A stretch of 64,000 nucleotides of DNA from Pseudomonas bubulae (GTDB taxonomy: Bacteria; Pseudomonadota; Gammaproteobacteria; Pseudomonadales; Pseudomonadaceae). Position 1 is the stretch's first letter, and every line of letters begins with the position of its first letter. Positions 19,183 to 29,711 of the stretch are shown here, one piece after another. The notes under the pieces were generated by a model. The model saw only the letters and a program-made list of their open reading frames with translations, ran no database searches and was not told the origin of the DNA. A program made the translations under genes and the position numbers. The stretch is taken from positions 1,897,001-1,961,000 of the forward strand of contig NZ_CP146077.1 of NCBI RefSeq assembly GCF_037023725.1. The letters are read 5' to 3'.

Positions 19183-19938
19183 ATGACCCTGACGACCTTT
19201 TCCCCGAATGCTGTAGCCCGTTTACGAGACGAGCGTGAAGAGGAGAGCACCAAGCCCTACCTGGCCCGCGGCTCGCGGGCTCCGCGTTGCCATACCTGCC
19301 GTGTGATCGAAAGCCACTGCCTGTGCAGCTGGCGACCCCGGGTCGAGACACGTTCGGGGGTGTGTCTGGTCATGACTAAAAAGGAAGTGTTCAAGCCCAG
19401 CAATACCGGCTGGTTGATCGCAGATGTGGTCAAAGACAATTTTGCCTTTATCTGGTCACGCACTGAAACCGACGAAGCCTTGCTGGCGTTGCTGGCCGAT
19501 CCACAATGGCAGCCGTATCTGGTGTTTCCCGGCGAGTACGTCGCGCCTGAGCGGGTAACGCACACGGTGGATCTGGACAGCAGCAAGCGTCCGTTGTTTA
19601 TTCTGCTGGATGCCACCTGGACCGAAGCACGCAAGATTTTCCGCAAAAGCCCGTACTTCGACACCTTGCCGATTTTGAGCCTGCTGCCTGAGCGGCTTTC
19701 GCGTTACCGCTTGCGCCGCTCTACCCGCAGCGAGCATCTGTGTACCGCGGAAGTTGCCAGCCTGTGTCTTGAACTTGCCGGTGACTCCCAGGCCTCAAGT
19801 GCGCTGGATGCCTACTTCGATGTCTTCAGTCAGCATTATCTGGATGCCAAGAACCAGTTGCCGATCAATGAGTCCAGCGCAGCGCACCAGGAACTGGGCG
19901 TTTTTGTAAAAGACCTTCCCCAGAATCGGGCTCAATAG
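19183..19938 (+). CDS. DTW-domain tRNA-uridine aminocarboxypropyltransferase-like protein
   Basis: A 251-residue DTW/TapT-family protein. The zinc-like cysteine cluster is Cys36, Cys39, Cys46 and Cys48 (CHTCRVIESHCLC), and the family motif appears as LLDATWTEARKIF near residue 143. TapT (YfiP) of E. coli adds acp3 to U47 of tRNAs using SAM; this protein probably does the same or a related base. The first 25 residues are variable, so the ATG at 19183 is likely but not certain; no strong SD is seen. No operon partner. Confidence 0.8.
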   Translation: MTLTTFSPNAVARLRDEREEESTKPYLARGSRAPRCHTCRVIESHCLCSWRPRVETRSGVCLVMTKKEVFKPSNTGWLIADVVKDNFAFIWSRTETDEALLALLADPQWQPYLVFPGEYVAPERVTHTVDLDSSKRPLFILLDATWTEARKIFRKSPYFDTLPILSLLPERLSRYRLRRSTRSEHLCTAEVASLCLELAGDSQASSALDAYFDVFSQHYLDAKNQLPINESSAAHQELGVFVKDLPQNRAQ

Positions 19939-20241
19939 ACTAAAGAAGTAGCGCTACAATTTTCCAACAGATGTAAGCGCGCAGCATGGCGGGTTTTTCG
20001 ATGATGGCGCTCTAAGGGGTTCTACGTGGACCCGGGTGTCAGGTTTTCAGCTTGACCACCCTTGTTTCGCTGGGCATGCTTGGCGCCGATTCGGCTATCG
20101 CAGCTGTCAAAACACTTATATTTGCCGACGTTTCGCGTAAATCGCGCCCTTTGACGCACAGTCTTTGAGCTTTTGCTCGAGTTGCCTTAGCGAGTGCTGG
20201 AATTGATCAGTGCTCGCCTGAAAAACGGGATCATTTAAACA
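19939..20241. other. Non-coding stretch upstream of the ErdR-like regulator
   Basis: 303 bases without a supportable gene, terminator or known RNA. It should contain the promoter of the response regulator. No clear palindrome or consensus promoter could be fixed. Confidence 0.4.
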
Positions 20242-20892
20242 ATGGCCACATACGAAATCCTGATTGCCGACGACCATCCACTGTTTCGCAGTGCCCTGCA
20301 CCAGGCCGTGAGCCTGGGTCTGGGTTCTGATGTTCGCCTGGTAGAGGTCGCCAGTATTGCCGAGCTTGAAGCACAGCTGGCGGTAAAGGCAGATTGGGAT
20401 CTGGTACTGCTCGATTTGAACATGCCGGGTGCTTACGGTTTCTCCGGCCTGGTGTTGTTGCGTGGCCAATACCCACAAATTCCGGTGGTGATGGTGTCGG
20501 CCCAGGAAGAAGCCTCGATCATGGTGCGTTCCCGCGAGTTCGGAGCCAGCGGCTTTATTCCGAAATCCAGTTCGCTGGAAGACATCCAGAAGGCCGTACG
20601 TGCCGTACTGGATGGTGATGTGTCATGGCCGCCCCAGGCGTTTGAGGATGTTCAGGTCTCGGCCGAGGCCAAAGCGGCCAGCGAAGGGCTGGCCAGCCTG
20701 ACGCCCCAGCAGTTCCGCGTGCTGACCATGGTCTGCGAAGGTTTGCTGAACAAGCAGATCGCTTATGAGCTAAGCGTTTCCGAGGCAACCATCAAGGCCC
20801 ATGTTACGGCGATTTTCCGCAAGCTGGGGGTTCGCACTCGCACCCAGGCCGCGCTACTCTTGCAGCAACTTGAATCAATTTCGAGTCATTAA
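20242..20892 (+). CDS. erdR: LuxR/NarL-family response regulator, ErdR-like
   Basis: A 216-residue response regulator. The receiver has acidic pair Asp10-Asp11, phospho-acceptor Asp58 (LVLLDLNMPG) and Lys in GFIPKSS. The C-terminal NarL/LuxR HTH spans LTPQQFRVLTMVCEGLLNKQ and SEATIKAHVTAIFRKLG. It matches ErdR (PA3604-type), which in P. aeruginosa and P. putida controls ethanol oxidation and acetate activation (acsA). No sensor kinase gene is adjacent. dgkA follows after 75 bases, a conserved pairing. Assignment rests on sequence resemblance and neighbourhood. Confidence 0.82.
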   Translation: MATYEILIADDHPLFRSALHQAVSLGLGSDVRLVEVASIAELEAQLAVKADWDLVLLDLNMPGAYGFSGLVLLRGQYPQIPVVMVSAQEEASIMVRSREFGASGFIPKSSSLEDIQKAVRAVLDGDVSWPPQAFEDVQVSAEAKAASEGLASLTPQQFRVLTMVCEGLLNKQIAYELSVSEATIKAHVTAIFRKLGVRTRTQAALLLQQLESISSH

Positions 20893-20967
20893 TCTGCGAA
20901 TCTTCACGCTTTTTTGACGAAGCGTGAACTAGCGTTCCCCTCTCATTTTTTGTGCAGTTGCCTATCT

Positions 20968-21330
20968 ATGTCGCCTTTCAAGGGTAAAACCGGTTTTAAA
21001 CGGATTTTGAATGCTGGCGGTTACTCGCTGGACGGTTTGCGCGCAGCCTTTACGGGCGAGGCGGCTTTTCGGCAGTTGGTGCTGCTCAACGTGATCCTGA
21101 TCCCGCTGAGCTTCTTGCTAAATGTGAGCCGCGTAGAGCGCGCATTGCTGATCGCTGTGTGCCTGCTGGCATTGATTGTCGAGTTGTTGAACTCGGCCAT
21201 TGAAGCGGTGGTTGACCGAATCTCCCTCGACCTTCACCCCTTGTCGAAAAACGCCAAGGACATGGGCAGCGCTGCCCAGTTTGTGGTGCTGACCATGATT
21301 GCCGTGGTGTGGGCAGTGATTCTGCTTTAA
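20968..21330 (+). CDS. dgkA: Diacylglycerol kinase
   Basis: A 120-residue integral membrane kinase that phosphorylates diacylglycerol to phosphatidate, recycling lipid left by glucan or LPS modification. The catalytic region ELLNSAIEAVVDRIS and the following NAKDMGSAAQ are the DgkA signatures; three membrane helices are visible. I use the ATG at 20968 (MSPFKGKTGFKRI); the frame upstream of it is not conserved in character. Its stop overlaps that of the converging finR gene by four bases. Confidence 0.95.
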   Translation: MSPFKGKTGFKRILNAGGYSLDGLRAAFTGEAAFRQLVLLNVILIPLSFLLNVSRVERALLIAVCLLALIVELLNSAIEAVVDRISLDLHPLSKNAKDMGSAAQFVVLTMIAVVWAVILL

Positions 21331-22253
21331 GCAATAGTCGGCAATACGATCTCGTCGCTGCGCTGAACCCCGGCGGTGAAGGCGCGGCACAGCTCCAGAA
21401 ATTCGCGCATGGCGGATGTCTGATACTTCTTTTTGTGCCAGATAAAGAAGAACTGCCGGGCCAGATCCAGTTCAGGCGTTTCCACTGCCACCAGGCTGCC
21501 GCGCCTGAAAGCGTCACGCAACGCCAGGCGTGAAATGCAGCCAATGCCCAGCCCCGACTCAACGGCGCGCTTGATCGCTTCGGTGTGTTCCAGTTCCAGG
21601 CGAATATTGAGCGACGTTTGATGATGGCGCATGGCCTGGTCGAACGTCAGGCGAGTTCCCGAGCCTTGTTCGCGCAAAATCCAGGCTTCACGGGTCAGCT
21701 CGTCAAGTGTGGCGCGACCACGAGCTGCCAGTGGATGCTGCGGGGCGCAAAACACCACCAGTTCATCCTCGACCCAGCTCTGCACTTCAATATCCGGGTG
21801 GGCGCAATCGCCTTCGATCAGACCCAGATCAATTTCGTAGTGGGCGACTTGTTGCACGATATGAGCCGTGTTCTGAACCACCAGCTTGACCTGACTTTCC
21901 GGGTGCGCCTGCATAAAGCTGCCGATCAGCAGGGTGGCCAGATAGTTGCCGATGGTCAGTGTCGCGCCGACGGTCAATGAGCCAAAACCGGACTTGCCAT
22001 TAAGCAGGTCTTCGATCTCCTTGGCCTGATCCAGTAATGCGACAGCCTGTGGCAGCAATTGCCGGCCCAGTGCGTTGAGACTCAAGCGCTTGCCGGCACG
22101 ATCGAACAGCTGGCAGCTGGTCTGGCGCTCCAGTTCGGTGATCGAGGTACTGGCAGCAGATTGTGAAAGGGCCAACAAGCCGGCAGCGCGAGACACGCTC
22201 TCTTGTTGGGCGACGGCGACGAAAACCTGGAGTTGTCTGAGAGTAAATCGCAT
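21327..22253 (-). CDS. finR: LysR-family regulator FinR
   Basis: A 308-residue LysR-type regulator with an N-terminal winged HTH (FTLRQLQVFVAVAQQESVSRAAGLLALSQSAAS) and a C-terminal effector domain. It is divergent from fpr with 117 bases between. In P. putida and P. aeruginosa FinR is encoded at this place and activates fpr under superoxide or sulfite stress; the same role is inferred here. The stop codon overlaps the dgkA stop. Length and domain order are standard. Confidence 0.88.
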   Translation of the reverse strand: MRFTLRQLQVFVAVAQQESVSRAAGLLALSQSAASTSITELERQTSCQLFDRAGKRLSLNALGRQLLPQAVALLDQAKEIEDLLNGKSGFGSLTVGATLTIGNYLATLLIGSFMQAHPESQVKLVVQNTAHIVQQVAHYEIDLGLIEGDCAHPDIEVQSWVEDELVVFCAPQHPLAARGRATLDELTREAWILREQGSGTRLTFDQAMRHHQTSLNIRLELEHTEAIKRAVESGLGIGCISRLALRDAFRRGSLVAVETPELDLARQFFFIWHKKKYQTSAMREFLELCRAFTAGVQRSDEIVLPTIA

Positions 22254-22265
22254 ATCGATATAACC

Positions 22266-22278
22266 GATAACCCTTATC
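22266..22278. promoter_or_regulatory. Inverted repeat in the finR-fpr gap
   Basis: GATAA-CCC-TTATC, 13 bases ahead of the finR start and about 93 before fpr. A symmetric A/T-rich site in a divergent LysR/target gap is the usual place for the regulator; assignment to FinR is inferred. Confidence 0.5.
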
Positions 22279-22370
22279 TTGATAATTCAGTTAACAGATA
22301 TTGTCGCCGCCATTAGAATGCTGTGCAATCGCGCCCATAGTCAGCGCAGGCGAATTTAGGAGCCCCGTAC

Positions 22371-23150
22371 ATGAGCAACATGAACCACGAACGTGTCCTC
22401 AGTGTTCATCACTGGAACGACACCCTGTTCAGCTTCAAGTGTACCCGTGACCCGGGCTTGCGCTTCGAGAACGGTCAGTTCGTGATGATCGGCCTGCAAC
22501 AGCCCAATGGCCGTCCGCTTATGCGTGCCTACTCGATTGCCAGCCCGAACTGGGAAGAGCATCTGGAGTTCTTCAGCATCAAGGTGCCTGATGGCCCGCT
22601 GACCTCCCAGTTGCAGCACTTGAAGGAAGGCGACGAGATCATCATCAGCAAAAAACCTACGGGGACGCTGGTGCTGGACGACTTGAAGCCGGGCAAGCAT
22701 CTGTATCTGCTCAGCACCGGCACCGGTCTGGCGCCCTTTATGAGCGTTATCCAGGATCCGGAAACCTACGAGCGTTTCGAAAAAGTGATCCTGTGCCACG
22801 GTGTGCGTTACGTCAATGAAGTCGCTTACCGCGAATTCATTACCGAGCACCTGCCGCAGAACGAATTCTTCGGCGAAGCGCTGCGTGAAAAGCTGATCTA
22901 CTACCCGACCGTGACCCGCGAGCCATTCGAGAATGAAGGCCGCCTGACCGATCTGATGCGCAGCGGCAAGCTGTTCAGCGATATCGGTCTGCCGCCGATC
23001 AACCCGCAGGACGACCGTGCCATGTTGTGCGGCAGCCCGAGCATGCTCGACGAGACCAGCGAAGTGCTTAACAGCTTCGGCCTGAAAGTTTCGCCACGCA
23101 TGCGTGAGCCGGGTGATTACCTGATCGAGCGTGCTTTCGTCGAGAAGTAA
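22371..23150 (+). CDS. fpr: Ferredoxin/flavodoxin-NADP+ reductase
   Basis: A 259-residue FAD enzyme that passes electrons between NADPH and ferredoxin or flavodoxin. FAD-binding RAYSIASPN is at residues 52-60; NADP-binding GTGLAPFMSVIQ starts near 116; the C-terminal end is the bacterial subclass I type with a final IERAFVEK extension. TTTAGGAG precedes the ATG. FdxA at 10284 is a possible partner. Expression is probably controlled by FinR from the divergent gene. Confidence 0.95.
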   Translation: MSNMNHERVLSVHHWNDTLFSFKCTRDPGLRFENGQFVMIGLQQPNGRPLMRAYSIASPNWEEHLEFFSIKVPDGPLTSQLQHLKEGDEIIISKKPTGTLVLDDLKPGKHLYLLSTGTGLAPFMSVIQDPETYERFEKVILCHGVRYVNEVAYREFITEHLPQNEFFGEALREKLIYYPTVTREPFENEGRLTDLMRSGKLFSDIGLPPINPQDDRAMLCGSPSMLDETSEVLNSFGLKVSPRMREPGDYLIERAFVEK

Positions 23151-23169
23151 CAAGCGCAGATCGATACAA

Positions 23170-23260
23170 ATGTGGGAGCGGGCTTGCCCGCGATTGTGGA
23201 GTCTCAGCCACCGCATGGGTGACTGACAGGCCGTAATCGCGAGCAAGCCCGCTCCCACAT
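23170..23260. repeat. Paired REP elements (REPIN-like)
   Basis: ATGTGGGAGCGGGCTTGCCCGCGA and its inverted partner ending GCTCCCACAT around a 40-base core, between converging fpr and trmO. It may serve as their shared terminator. Confidence 0.9.
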
Positions 23261-23271
23261 TGCGTTTCAGG

Positions 23272-23967
23272 TCACGGCTTGGGAATCACCTCAAGCACAC
23301 GGATCAAACCAGGCTCGGGGTAATGCCAGCGTACATCCAGATCCCAGAACTGCGCGCCGTATTCTCGTTCGGCTGTGGGCGTCTGGTAAGCAGGGCGTGG
23401 ATCTTGCGCCAGGCATTGCTCGATCAGCTCCACCAGCGGCTCCTGAAGGCGCAGGGCTTCCCTGTGGGCCTGTTGCAGGGCGCTGTCGGCCCATTGCACG
23501 GGGATCAATACCGGTGCGGCGCTGGCCATGCCATTGCTGGCATCGCTGATGATATCGGCGTAGGGCACATAGGGTTTGATATCCAGAATCGGCGTGCCGT
23601 CGAGCAGGTCGATGCCGGAAATCCACAGGCGATTGGCTTCTACCTTGTCCAGCTTGACCACTGACTGGCCGATGCCGTTCGGGCGATGGGTGGCGCGGGT
23701 GGCAAACACGCCCATCGACTTGTTGCCGCCCAGGCGTGGCGGGCGCACCTTGAGGCGAGGCTTGTCTTCAAGTGCCTGATGAAACACAAACAGCAACCAG
23801 ACATGGCTGACCTGCTCCAGGCCCTGCACCGCATCGCCCTGGTCAAAGGGTGCGACCAGTTCCAGCACGCCACGGGCGGCCGGTGCCAGTTGTGGCTGGC
23901 GCGGGATGGCGAACTTCTCCTTGAAGCAGGAGCGCACAAAGCCGATGGGGGAGACGGTGTAGGGCAT
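23272..23967 (-). CDS. trmO: tRNA (N6-threonylcarbamoyladenosine37-N6)-methyltransferase TrmO
   Basis: A 231-residue TrmO/TsaA-family enzyme (formerly YaeB) that methylates t6A37 of threonine tRNAs using SAM. The beta-barrel signature is visible: SPIGFVRSCFKEKFAIPRQ at the N-terminus, then VWLLFVFH, GVFATRATHRPNGIGQS and DIKPYVPYAD. The C-terminal YaeB domain is complete. No operon partner; it is flanked by REP pairs on both sides. Confidence 0.92.
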   Translation of the reverse strand: MPYTVSPIGFVRSCFKEKFAIPRQPQLAPAARGVLELVAPFDQGDAVQGLEQVSHVWLLFVFHQALEDKPRLKVRPPRLGGNKSMGVFATRATHRPNGIGQSVVKLDKVEANRLWISGIDLLDGTPILDIKPYVPYADIISDASNGMASAAPVLIPVQWADSALQQAHREALRLQEPLVELIEQCLAQDPRPAYQTPTAEREYGAQFWDLDVRWHYPEPGLIRVLEVIPKP

Positions 23968-24002
23968 GGGAGATATCGGGCTGGTGGGTCAGAACAGGCT
24001 CT

Positions 24003-24089
24003 TGTGGGAGCGGGCTTGCTCGCGATTCAGACGGCTCGGTCAATCTGAATCACTGCGGTGCTGCTATCGCGAGCAAGCCCGCTCCCACA
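24003..24089. repeat. Paired REP elements (REPIN-like)
   Basis: TGTGGGAGCGGGCTTGCTCGCGA and an inverted copy ending GCTCCCACA around about 40 bases, between trmO and yehS, which are on the same strand. Confidence 0.9.
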
Positions 24090-24101
24090 GGAGGTGTGTA
24101 T

Positions 24102-24563
24102 TCAGTCGCGAACGCGCAGGGTCAGGCCCTTGAGGAAGTTGCGTAGCAACTGGTCGCCACAGGTGCGGTAGTTGGTGTGGCCGAACTTGCGGAACAGGGC
24201 GCTCAGCTCGGGCTTGGACACCGGGAAGCCCGCAGCCTTGAGGATGGCGTGCATGTCGTCTTCCTTCAGTTCGAAGGCCACACGCAGTTTTTTCAGAATA
24301 ATGTTGTTGGTCACCGGCAGCTCGACCGGCATTGGCGCACGGCTTTCGTCCTTGCCGCGCTTGAAGATCACCAGGCCATCCAGGAAGTGCGCCATCACGT
24401 CGTCAGGGCAACGTACAAAACCTTCTTCTTCGTCTTTTTTCAGGTAGGTCAGTACATCTTCCTTGGTAACTTCCAGGCCACCAAGCTTGATGATTTCGAC
24501 AACCTTGTTGTCGCTGATGTCGAGCATGTAGCGCACGCTGCGCAGTACGTCGTTATGAATCAT
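24102..24563 (-). CDS. DUF1456 (YehS) family protein
   Basis: A 153-residue protein made of two repeats of the DUF1456 helical unit (first NDVLRSVRYMLDISDNKVVEIIKLGG, second NNIILKKLRVAFELKEDDMHAILKAAG). Members are small cytosolic proteins with no established function. I start at the ATG at 24563 (MIHNDVLRSV); the open frame extends another 38 codons but into unrelated sequence. It lies 80 bases downstream of the pseudouridine-synthase-like gene and may be co-transcribed with it. Confidence 0.85.
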   Translation of the reverse strand: MIHNDVLRSVRYMLDISDNKVVEIIKLGGLEVTKEDVLTYLKKDEEEGFVRCPDDVMAHFLDGLVIFKRGKDESRAPMPVELPVTNNIILKKLRVAFELKEDDMHAILKAAGFPVSKPELSALFRKFGHTNYRTCGDQLLRNFLKGLTLRVRD

Positions 24564-24643
24564 TTGGGTAATCCTGATATTCAGCAGTGAGCACCGCAGG
24601 CATTGCTGCGGTGTCGAAATGTTCGGGGTAGGGCTGTAAGTCG

Positions 24644-25354
24644 TTAGAACTTTTCTTTGGCGCTCATATAGCGCCATTGGCCTACGGGCAATTTGCCCAT
24701 CGACACGCCGCCGATACGAATCCGGCGCATGGAAATCACGGTCAGGCCTACCGCCTGGCAGAACAGGGCAATCACACCTGGTTGCGGATTTTTCATCGCA
24801 AAACGCAGGCGGTTTTCACTCTGCCAGCTGGCCTTGACCGCAGGCAGCTCGCGACCCTTGTAGGTCATGCCGTGGTTGAGACGGTTCAGACCGTGGGGGG
24901 CCATTTCGCCAGAGACCTCGACCACGTATTCCTGCTCGATCTTGCTGGCATCGGCCGTCAGCTTGCGCACGATCTTCCAGTCCTGGGTAAACACCAGCAG
25001 GCCGCTGGCGTTGGCTTGCAGCTCATTGCCAACGCTCAGGCGCAGGAAGTGGCCCTTGAGCGGGCGCTTGCCGAAGCGGTGTTCTTCGCTCAGGGTGTCC
25101 GGGCCGATCAACGCCATGGCGCTGTCGGTATCCAGGCCCGCCGGGGCGTTGAGCAAAATGGTCACAGGCTCGGGCGCGGTGGCCTTGGCTTCAGGGTCCA
25201 GCTCGACTTTCTGGTTGTCGACCTTGAACTGTGGCTCGTCGATGACTTCGCCATCTACCGTGACCCAGCCACCTTCAATGAACAGTTCGGCCTCACGGCG
25301 GGAGCAGCCGACGAGTTCGATGAGGCGTTTGGAGAGACGTATCGGTTCAGACAT
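24644..25354 (-). CDS. RsuA/RluB-family pseudouridine synthase homologue lacking catalytic residues
   Basis: A 236-residue protein with an N-terminal S4 RNA-binding domain (IRLSKRLIELVGCSRREAEL to about residue 60) and a C-terminal domain of the RsuA/RluB/E/F family. In active enzymes the catalytic Asp lies in GRLDxxTxGLLLFT; here the aligned stretch is NELQANASGLLVFT, with Gln where Asp belongs. The later motif NRQIRRMC is replaced by PGVIALFC. The fold and RNA-binding part look intact, but the protein is probably not an active pseudouridylase. It may be an RNA-binding or ribosome-assembly factor. No frameshift is present. Confidence 0.8.
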   Translation of the reverse strand: MSEPIRLSKRLIELVGCSRREAELFIEGGWVTVDGEVIDEPQFKVDNQKVELDPEAKATAPEPVTILLNAPAGLDTDSAMALIGPDTLSEEHRFGKRPLKGHFLRLSVGNELQANASGLLVFTQDWKIVRKLTADASKIEQEYVVEVSGEMAPHGLNRLNHGMTYKGRELPAVKASWQSENRLRFAMKNPQPGVIALFCQAVGLTVISMRRIRIGGVSMGKLPVGQWRYMSAKEKF

Positions 25355-25425
25355 GACAGGGGCCGTAAAGGAATTGGGCGGCTATTGTACCCGCCTGGCG
25401 CCGGTTAAGCCCGGCAACATTTGCC

Positions 25426-25890
25426 TTATGCACGTGCTGGGCGTTTATACCGCAGGTGCAGCAGGGGATAGGGCTGGCCCATGCCGTCTTTTTCGCAGCG
25501 CCCGATCACCTCAAACCCCTGTTTGAGGTAAAAGCCGATGGCTTGCGAGTTTTGCTCATTGACGTCGAGGCGTTCGGCATTCAGTTCATTGATGGCGAAC
25601 ATTAACAGGCACTTGCCGATGCCTTGCCCCCGGTAATCCGGGTGAACAAACAGCATTTCAACCTTGCCGGCCGCGACTCCGGCAAAGCCGGTAATGCGTT
25701 TGCTGACCGGGTCCTTGCAGCAGATCAGCATGACGGCGTCCAGATATTGGTCTTTGACCAGGCCGCGCAGAAGTTGAATATAGCTGTCAGGTAAAAAATC
25801 ATGGGTGGCACGAACAGATGCTTCCCATACGTCGGTTAGTTCGGCGAAGTCCGTAAGACGTGGGGTATGAATGACCCATTGTTGTTGCAT
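25426..25890 (-). CDS. GNAT-family N-acetyltransferase
   Basis: A 154-residue single-domain acetyltransferase. The acetyl-CoA pyrophosphate loop is YRGQGIGKCLL (motif A, about residues 89-99); EQNSQAIGFYLKQGFEVIGR is the usual motif B. The substrate cannot be inferred; small-molecule or protein N-acetylation are both possible. No clear operon partner: 71 bases separate it from the gene downstream. Start ATG at 25890 with AGGAGAC upstream. Confidence 0.87.
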   Translation of the reverse strand: MQQQWVIHTPRLTDFAELTDVWEASVRATHDFLPDSYIQLLRGLVKDQYLDAVMLICCKDPVSKRITGFAGVAAGKVEMLFVHPDYRGQGIGKCLLMFAINELNAERLDVNEQNSQAIGFYLKQGFEVIGRCEKDGMGQPYPLLHLRYKRPARA

Positions 25891-25943
25891 CGAGCGTGTC
25901 TCCTGACACAGGTGTGGAAGGCAATGGGTTTACGATAGCCGTA

Positions 25944-25978
25944 AAAAAAGCCCTGGCGCGAGAGCGGCAGGGCTTTTT
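25944..25978 (-). terminator. Terminator of rimO
   Basis: Arms AAAAAGCCCTG and CAGGGCTTTTT around a 12-base loop, 16 bases past the rimO stop, with a T run on the minus strand. Confidence 0.88.
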
Positions 25979-25994
25979 GCGAGGCAGTCGCGAA

Positions 25995-27335
<1,341 letters not shown>

Positions 27336-27639
27336 GGCGAACCTCGGTATGTAGTGACGTTACATGCCCGTAAAGGCTGCACGACGAACGGGCGCTTATT
27401 GCGCCTCTGATCAAAAAAAGTGCGCAATTTTAGCTATGGTCAACGCACTTGACCAGCGTTATACGGGGATTTGCGACGAGTGCTGCGCTATGCTGCGCGC
27501 CGTTGCGAAAGCAGGGTTTTTAACTAACGTGATTTTGTAGGCAGGAGCCGTAGCTAACACTCGGGAAATCAGCGCATGCTGCTGATCAAATGTAGCGCAA
27601 GCCATTAAGAAACGCGGTCAATGGTCGTAGGAGTGGTTG
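27336..27639. other. Divergent promoter region rimO/kup
   Basis: 304 bases with no gene. It must contain the rimO and kup promoters. An A/T-rich patch at 27410-27435 lies on the rimO side; no riboswitch-like fold or known operator was recognised. Confidence 0.4.
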
Positions 27640-29541
27640 ATGGGGCAGGCAAGCAGTCAGGCGGCAGAAGACGGTCACTCGAAGGCCAAGCCTATCGGGA
27701 TGCTGGTTGCAGCGGTCGGAGTGGTGTACGGCGATATCGGTACCAGCCCGTTGTACACCCTCAAAGAGGTGTTTTCCGGCGGCTATGGTGTGCAGGTCAA
27801 CCATGACGGTGTCTTCGGTATTTTGGCGCTGATTCTTTGGTCGCTGATCTGGGTGGTCTCGATCAAGTACGTGCTGTTTATCCTGCGCGCCGACAACGAA
27901 GGGGAGGGTGGCATCATGGCCCTGACCGCACTGGCCAGGCGTGCGGCGTCGCCTTATCCGAAGTTGCGTTCGGTGCTGGTGATCCTGGGGTTGATCGGTG
28001 CGGCACTGTTTTACGGCGACAGCATGATTACCCCGGCGATCTCGGTGCTATCCGCCGTAGAAGGGCTTGAGCTGGCATTCGACGGCCTGGAGCATTGGGT
28101 CGTGCCGCTGGCCTTGATTGTGCTGGTGCTGCTGTTTTTGATTCAGCGCCATGGCACGGCCAGTATCGGCAAGCTGTTCGGGCCAGTCATGGTGGTGTGG
28201 TTTGTGGTGCTGGGCGGCCTGGGGATCCACGGTATCGTTCAGCACCCTGAAGTGCTCAATGCGCTGAACCCGCTATGGGGCGTGCGGTTCTTTGTTTCTC
28301 ACCCTGGCATGGGCGTTGCCATTCTGGGTGCCGTGGTGCTGGCGCTGACCGGCGCCGAGGCACTGTATGCCGATATGGGCCACTTTGGTCGCAAGCCGAT
28401 TGCCCGGGCCTGGTTCATCCTGGTGTTGCCCGCGCTGGTGCTCAACTACTTTGGCCAGGGCGCCTTGCTGCTGGAAAATCCTGAGGCGGCGCGCAACCCG
28501 TTCTATCTGCTGGCGCCGGCCTGGGCGTTGATACCTTTGGTCGGGCTGGCCACGCTGGCGACGGTGATTGCCTCCCAGGCCGTGATTTCCGGAGCCTTCT
28601 CCCTGACCCATCAGGCAATTCAGCTGGGTTATATCCCGCGCATGCATATCCAGCACACCTCAAGCGCCGAACAGGGCCAGATCTACATTGGCGCGGTGAA
28701 CTGGTCGCTGATGGTCGGGGTGATTTTGCTGGTGCTGGGCTTTGAGTCTTCGGGTGCCCTGGCTTCGGCTTATGGGGTGGCGGTCACAGGGACCATGCTG
28801 ATTACCAGTATTCTGGTGTCGGCAGTGATGTTGCTGTTGTGGAAGTGGCCACCTGTTCTGGCCGTGCCCGTGTTGATCGGCTTTTTGCTGGTGGACGGTC
28901 TGTTCTTTATTGCCAACGTGCCGAAAATCTTCCAGGGCGGGGCGTTTCCGGTGCTGGCGGGCATAGTGCTGTTTGTCCTGATGACCACCTGGCGCCGCGG
29001 CAAGCAACTACTGGTGGACCGTCTTGACGAAAGCGCGCTGCCACTGCCGCTGTTTATCAGCAGCATCCGGGTACAGCCGCCGCATCGGGTGAAGGGGACG
29101 GCGGTGTTTCTGACCGCGCGCCCGGATGCCGTGCCTCATGCGCTGTTGCACAACTTGCTGCACAACCAGGTGCTGCACGAGCAGGTGGTATTGCTGACGG
29201 TGGTCAACGAAGACTCGCCGCGAGTGCCCGCTTCGCGACGGTTCGAGGTGGACGCCTATGGTGACGGGTTCTTCCGGGTGATCCTGCACTTTGGCTTTAT
29301 GGATGAACCGGATGTGCCTGATGCGTTGAAGCTGTGCCATCTTGATGAGCTGGATTTCAGCCCGATGCGCACCACTTACTTCCTTAGCCGTGAGACAGTG
29401 ATTACCTCCAAACTGGTGGGTATGGCGCGTTGGCGTGAAGCCTTGTTCGCCTTTATGCTCAAGAATGCCAACAGCAACCTGCGCTTCTTCAAGCTGCCGG
29501 TTAACCGGGTGATTGAGCTGGGGACGCAGGTCGAGATGTAA
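27640..29541 (+). CDS. kup: Low-affinity potassium transporter Kup
   Basis: A 633-residue KUP/HAK/KT-family K+ uptake system, probably H+-coupled, in the inner membrane. The N-terminal segment [19 protein letters not shown] contains the conserved GDIGTSPLY; about twelve membrane helices follow to about residue 455, then a cytoplasmic C-terminal domain. The ATG at 27640 is favoured over the preceding TTG because TAGGAG is well spaced. Single gene with its own terminator. Confidence 0.94.
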   Translation: MGQASSQAAEDGHSKAKPIGMLVAAVGVVYGDIGTSPLYTLKEVFSGGYGVQVNHDGVFGILALILWSLIWVVSIKYVLFILRADNEGEGGIMALTALARRAASPYPKLRSVLVILGLIGAALFYGDSMITPAISVLSAVEGLELAFDGLEHWVVPLALIVLVLLFLIQRHGTASIGKLFGPVMVVWFVVLGGLGIHGIVQHPEVLNALNPLWGVRFFVSHPGMGVAILGAVVLALTGAEALYADMGHFGRKPIARAWFILVLPALVLNYFGQGALLLENPEAARNPFYLLAPAWALIPLVGLATLATVIASQAVISGAFSLTHQAIQLGYIPRMHIQHTSSAEQGQIYIGAVNWSLMVGVILLVLGFESSGALASAYGVAVTGTMLITSILVSAVMLLLWKWPPVLAVPVLIGFLLVDGLFFIANVPKIFQGGAFPVLAGIVLFVLMTTWRRGKQLLVDRLDESALPLPLFISSIRVQPPHRVKGTAVFLTARPDAVPHALLHNLLHNQVLHEQVVLLTVVNEDSPRVPASRRFEVDAYGDGFFRVILHFGFMDEPDVPDALKLCHLDELDFSPMRTTYFLSRETVITSKLVGMARWREALFAFMLKNANSNLRFFKLPVNRVIELGTQVEM

Positions 29542-29558
29542 ACCCGTCCAGGCGCAAT

Positions 29559-29594
29559 AAAAAAGCCCCGGCTCGCGAGAGTCGGGGCTTTTTT
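29559..29594 (+). terminator. Terminator of kup
   Basis: AAAAAAGCCCCGGCTC, loop GCGA, GAGTCGGGGCTTTTTT: one mismatch in the stem and a six-T tail, 17 bases after the kup stop. Confidence 0.92.
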
Positions 29595-29615
29595 GGTTAA
29601 GCCGGGGCCTGTAAC

Positions 29616-29702
29616 TGTGGGAGCGGGCTTGCTCGCGATGCAGGCGGCTCGGTGTATCTGGTAGATCGAGTCGTTGCTATCGCGGGCAAGCCCGCTCCCA
29701 CA
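29616..29702. repeat. Paired REP elements (REPIN-like)
   Basis: TGTGGGAGCGGGCTTGCTCGCGA and an inverted copy ending GCTCCCACA, between the converging kup and virJ-like genes. Confidence 0.9.
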
Positions 29703-29711
29703 AAGGCTGAC

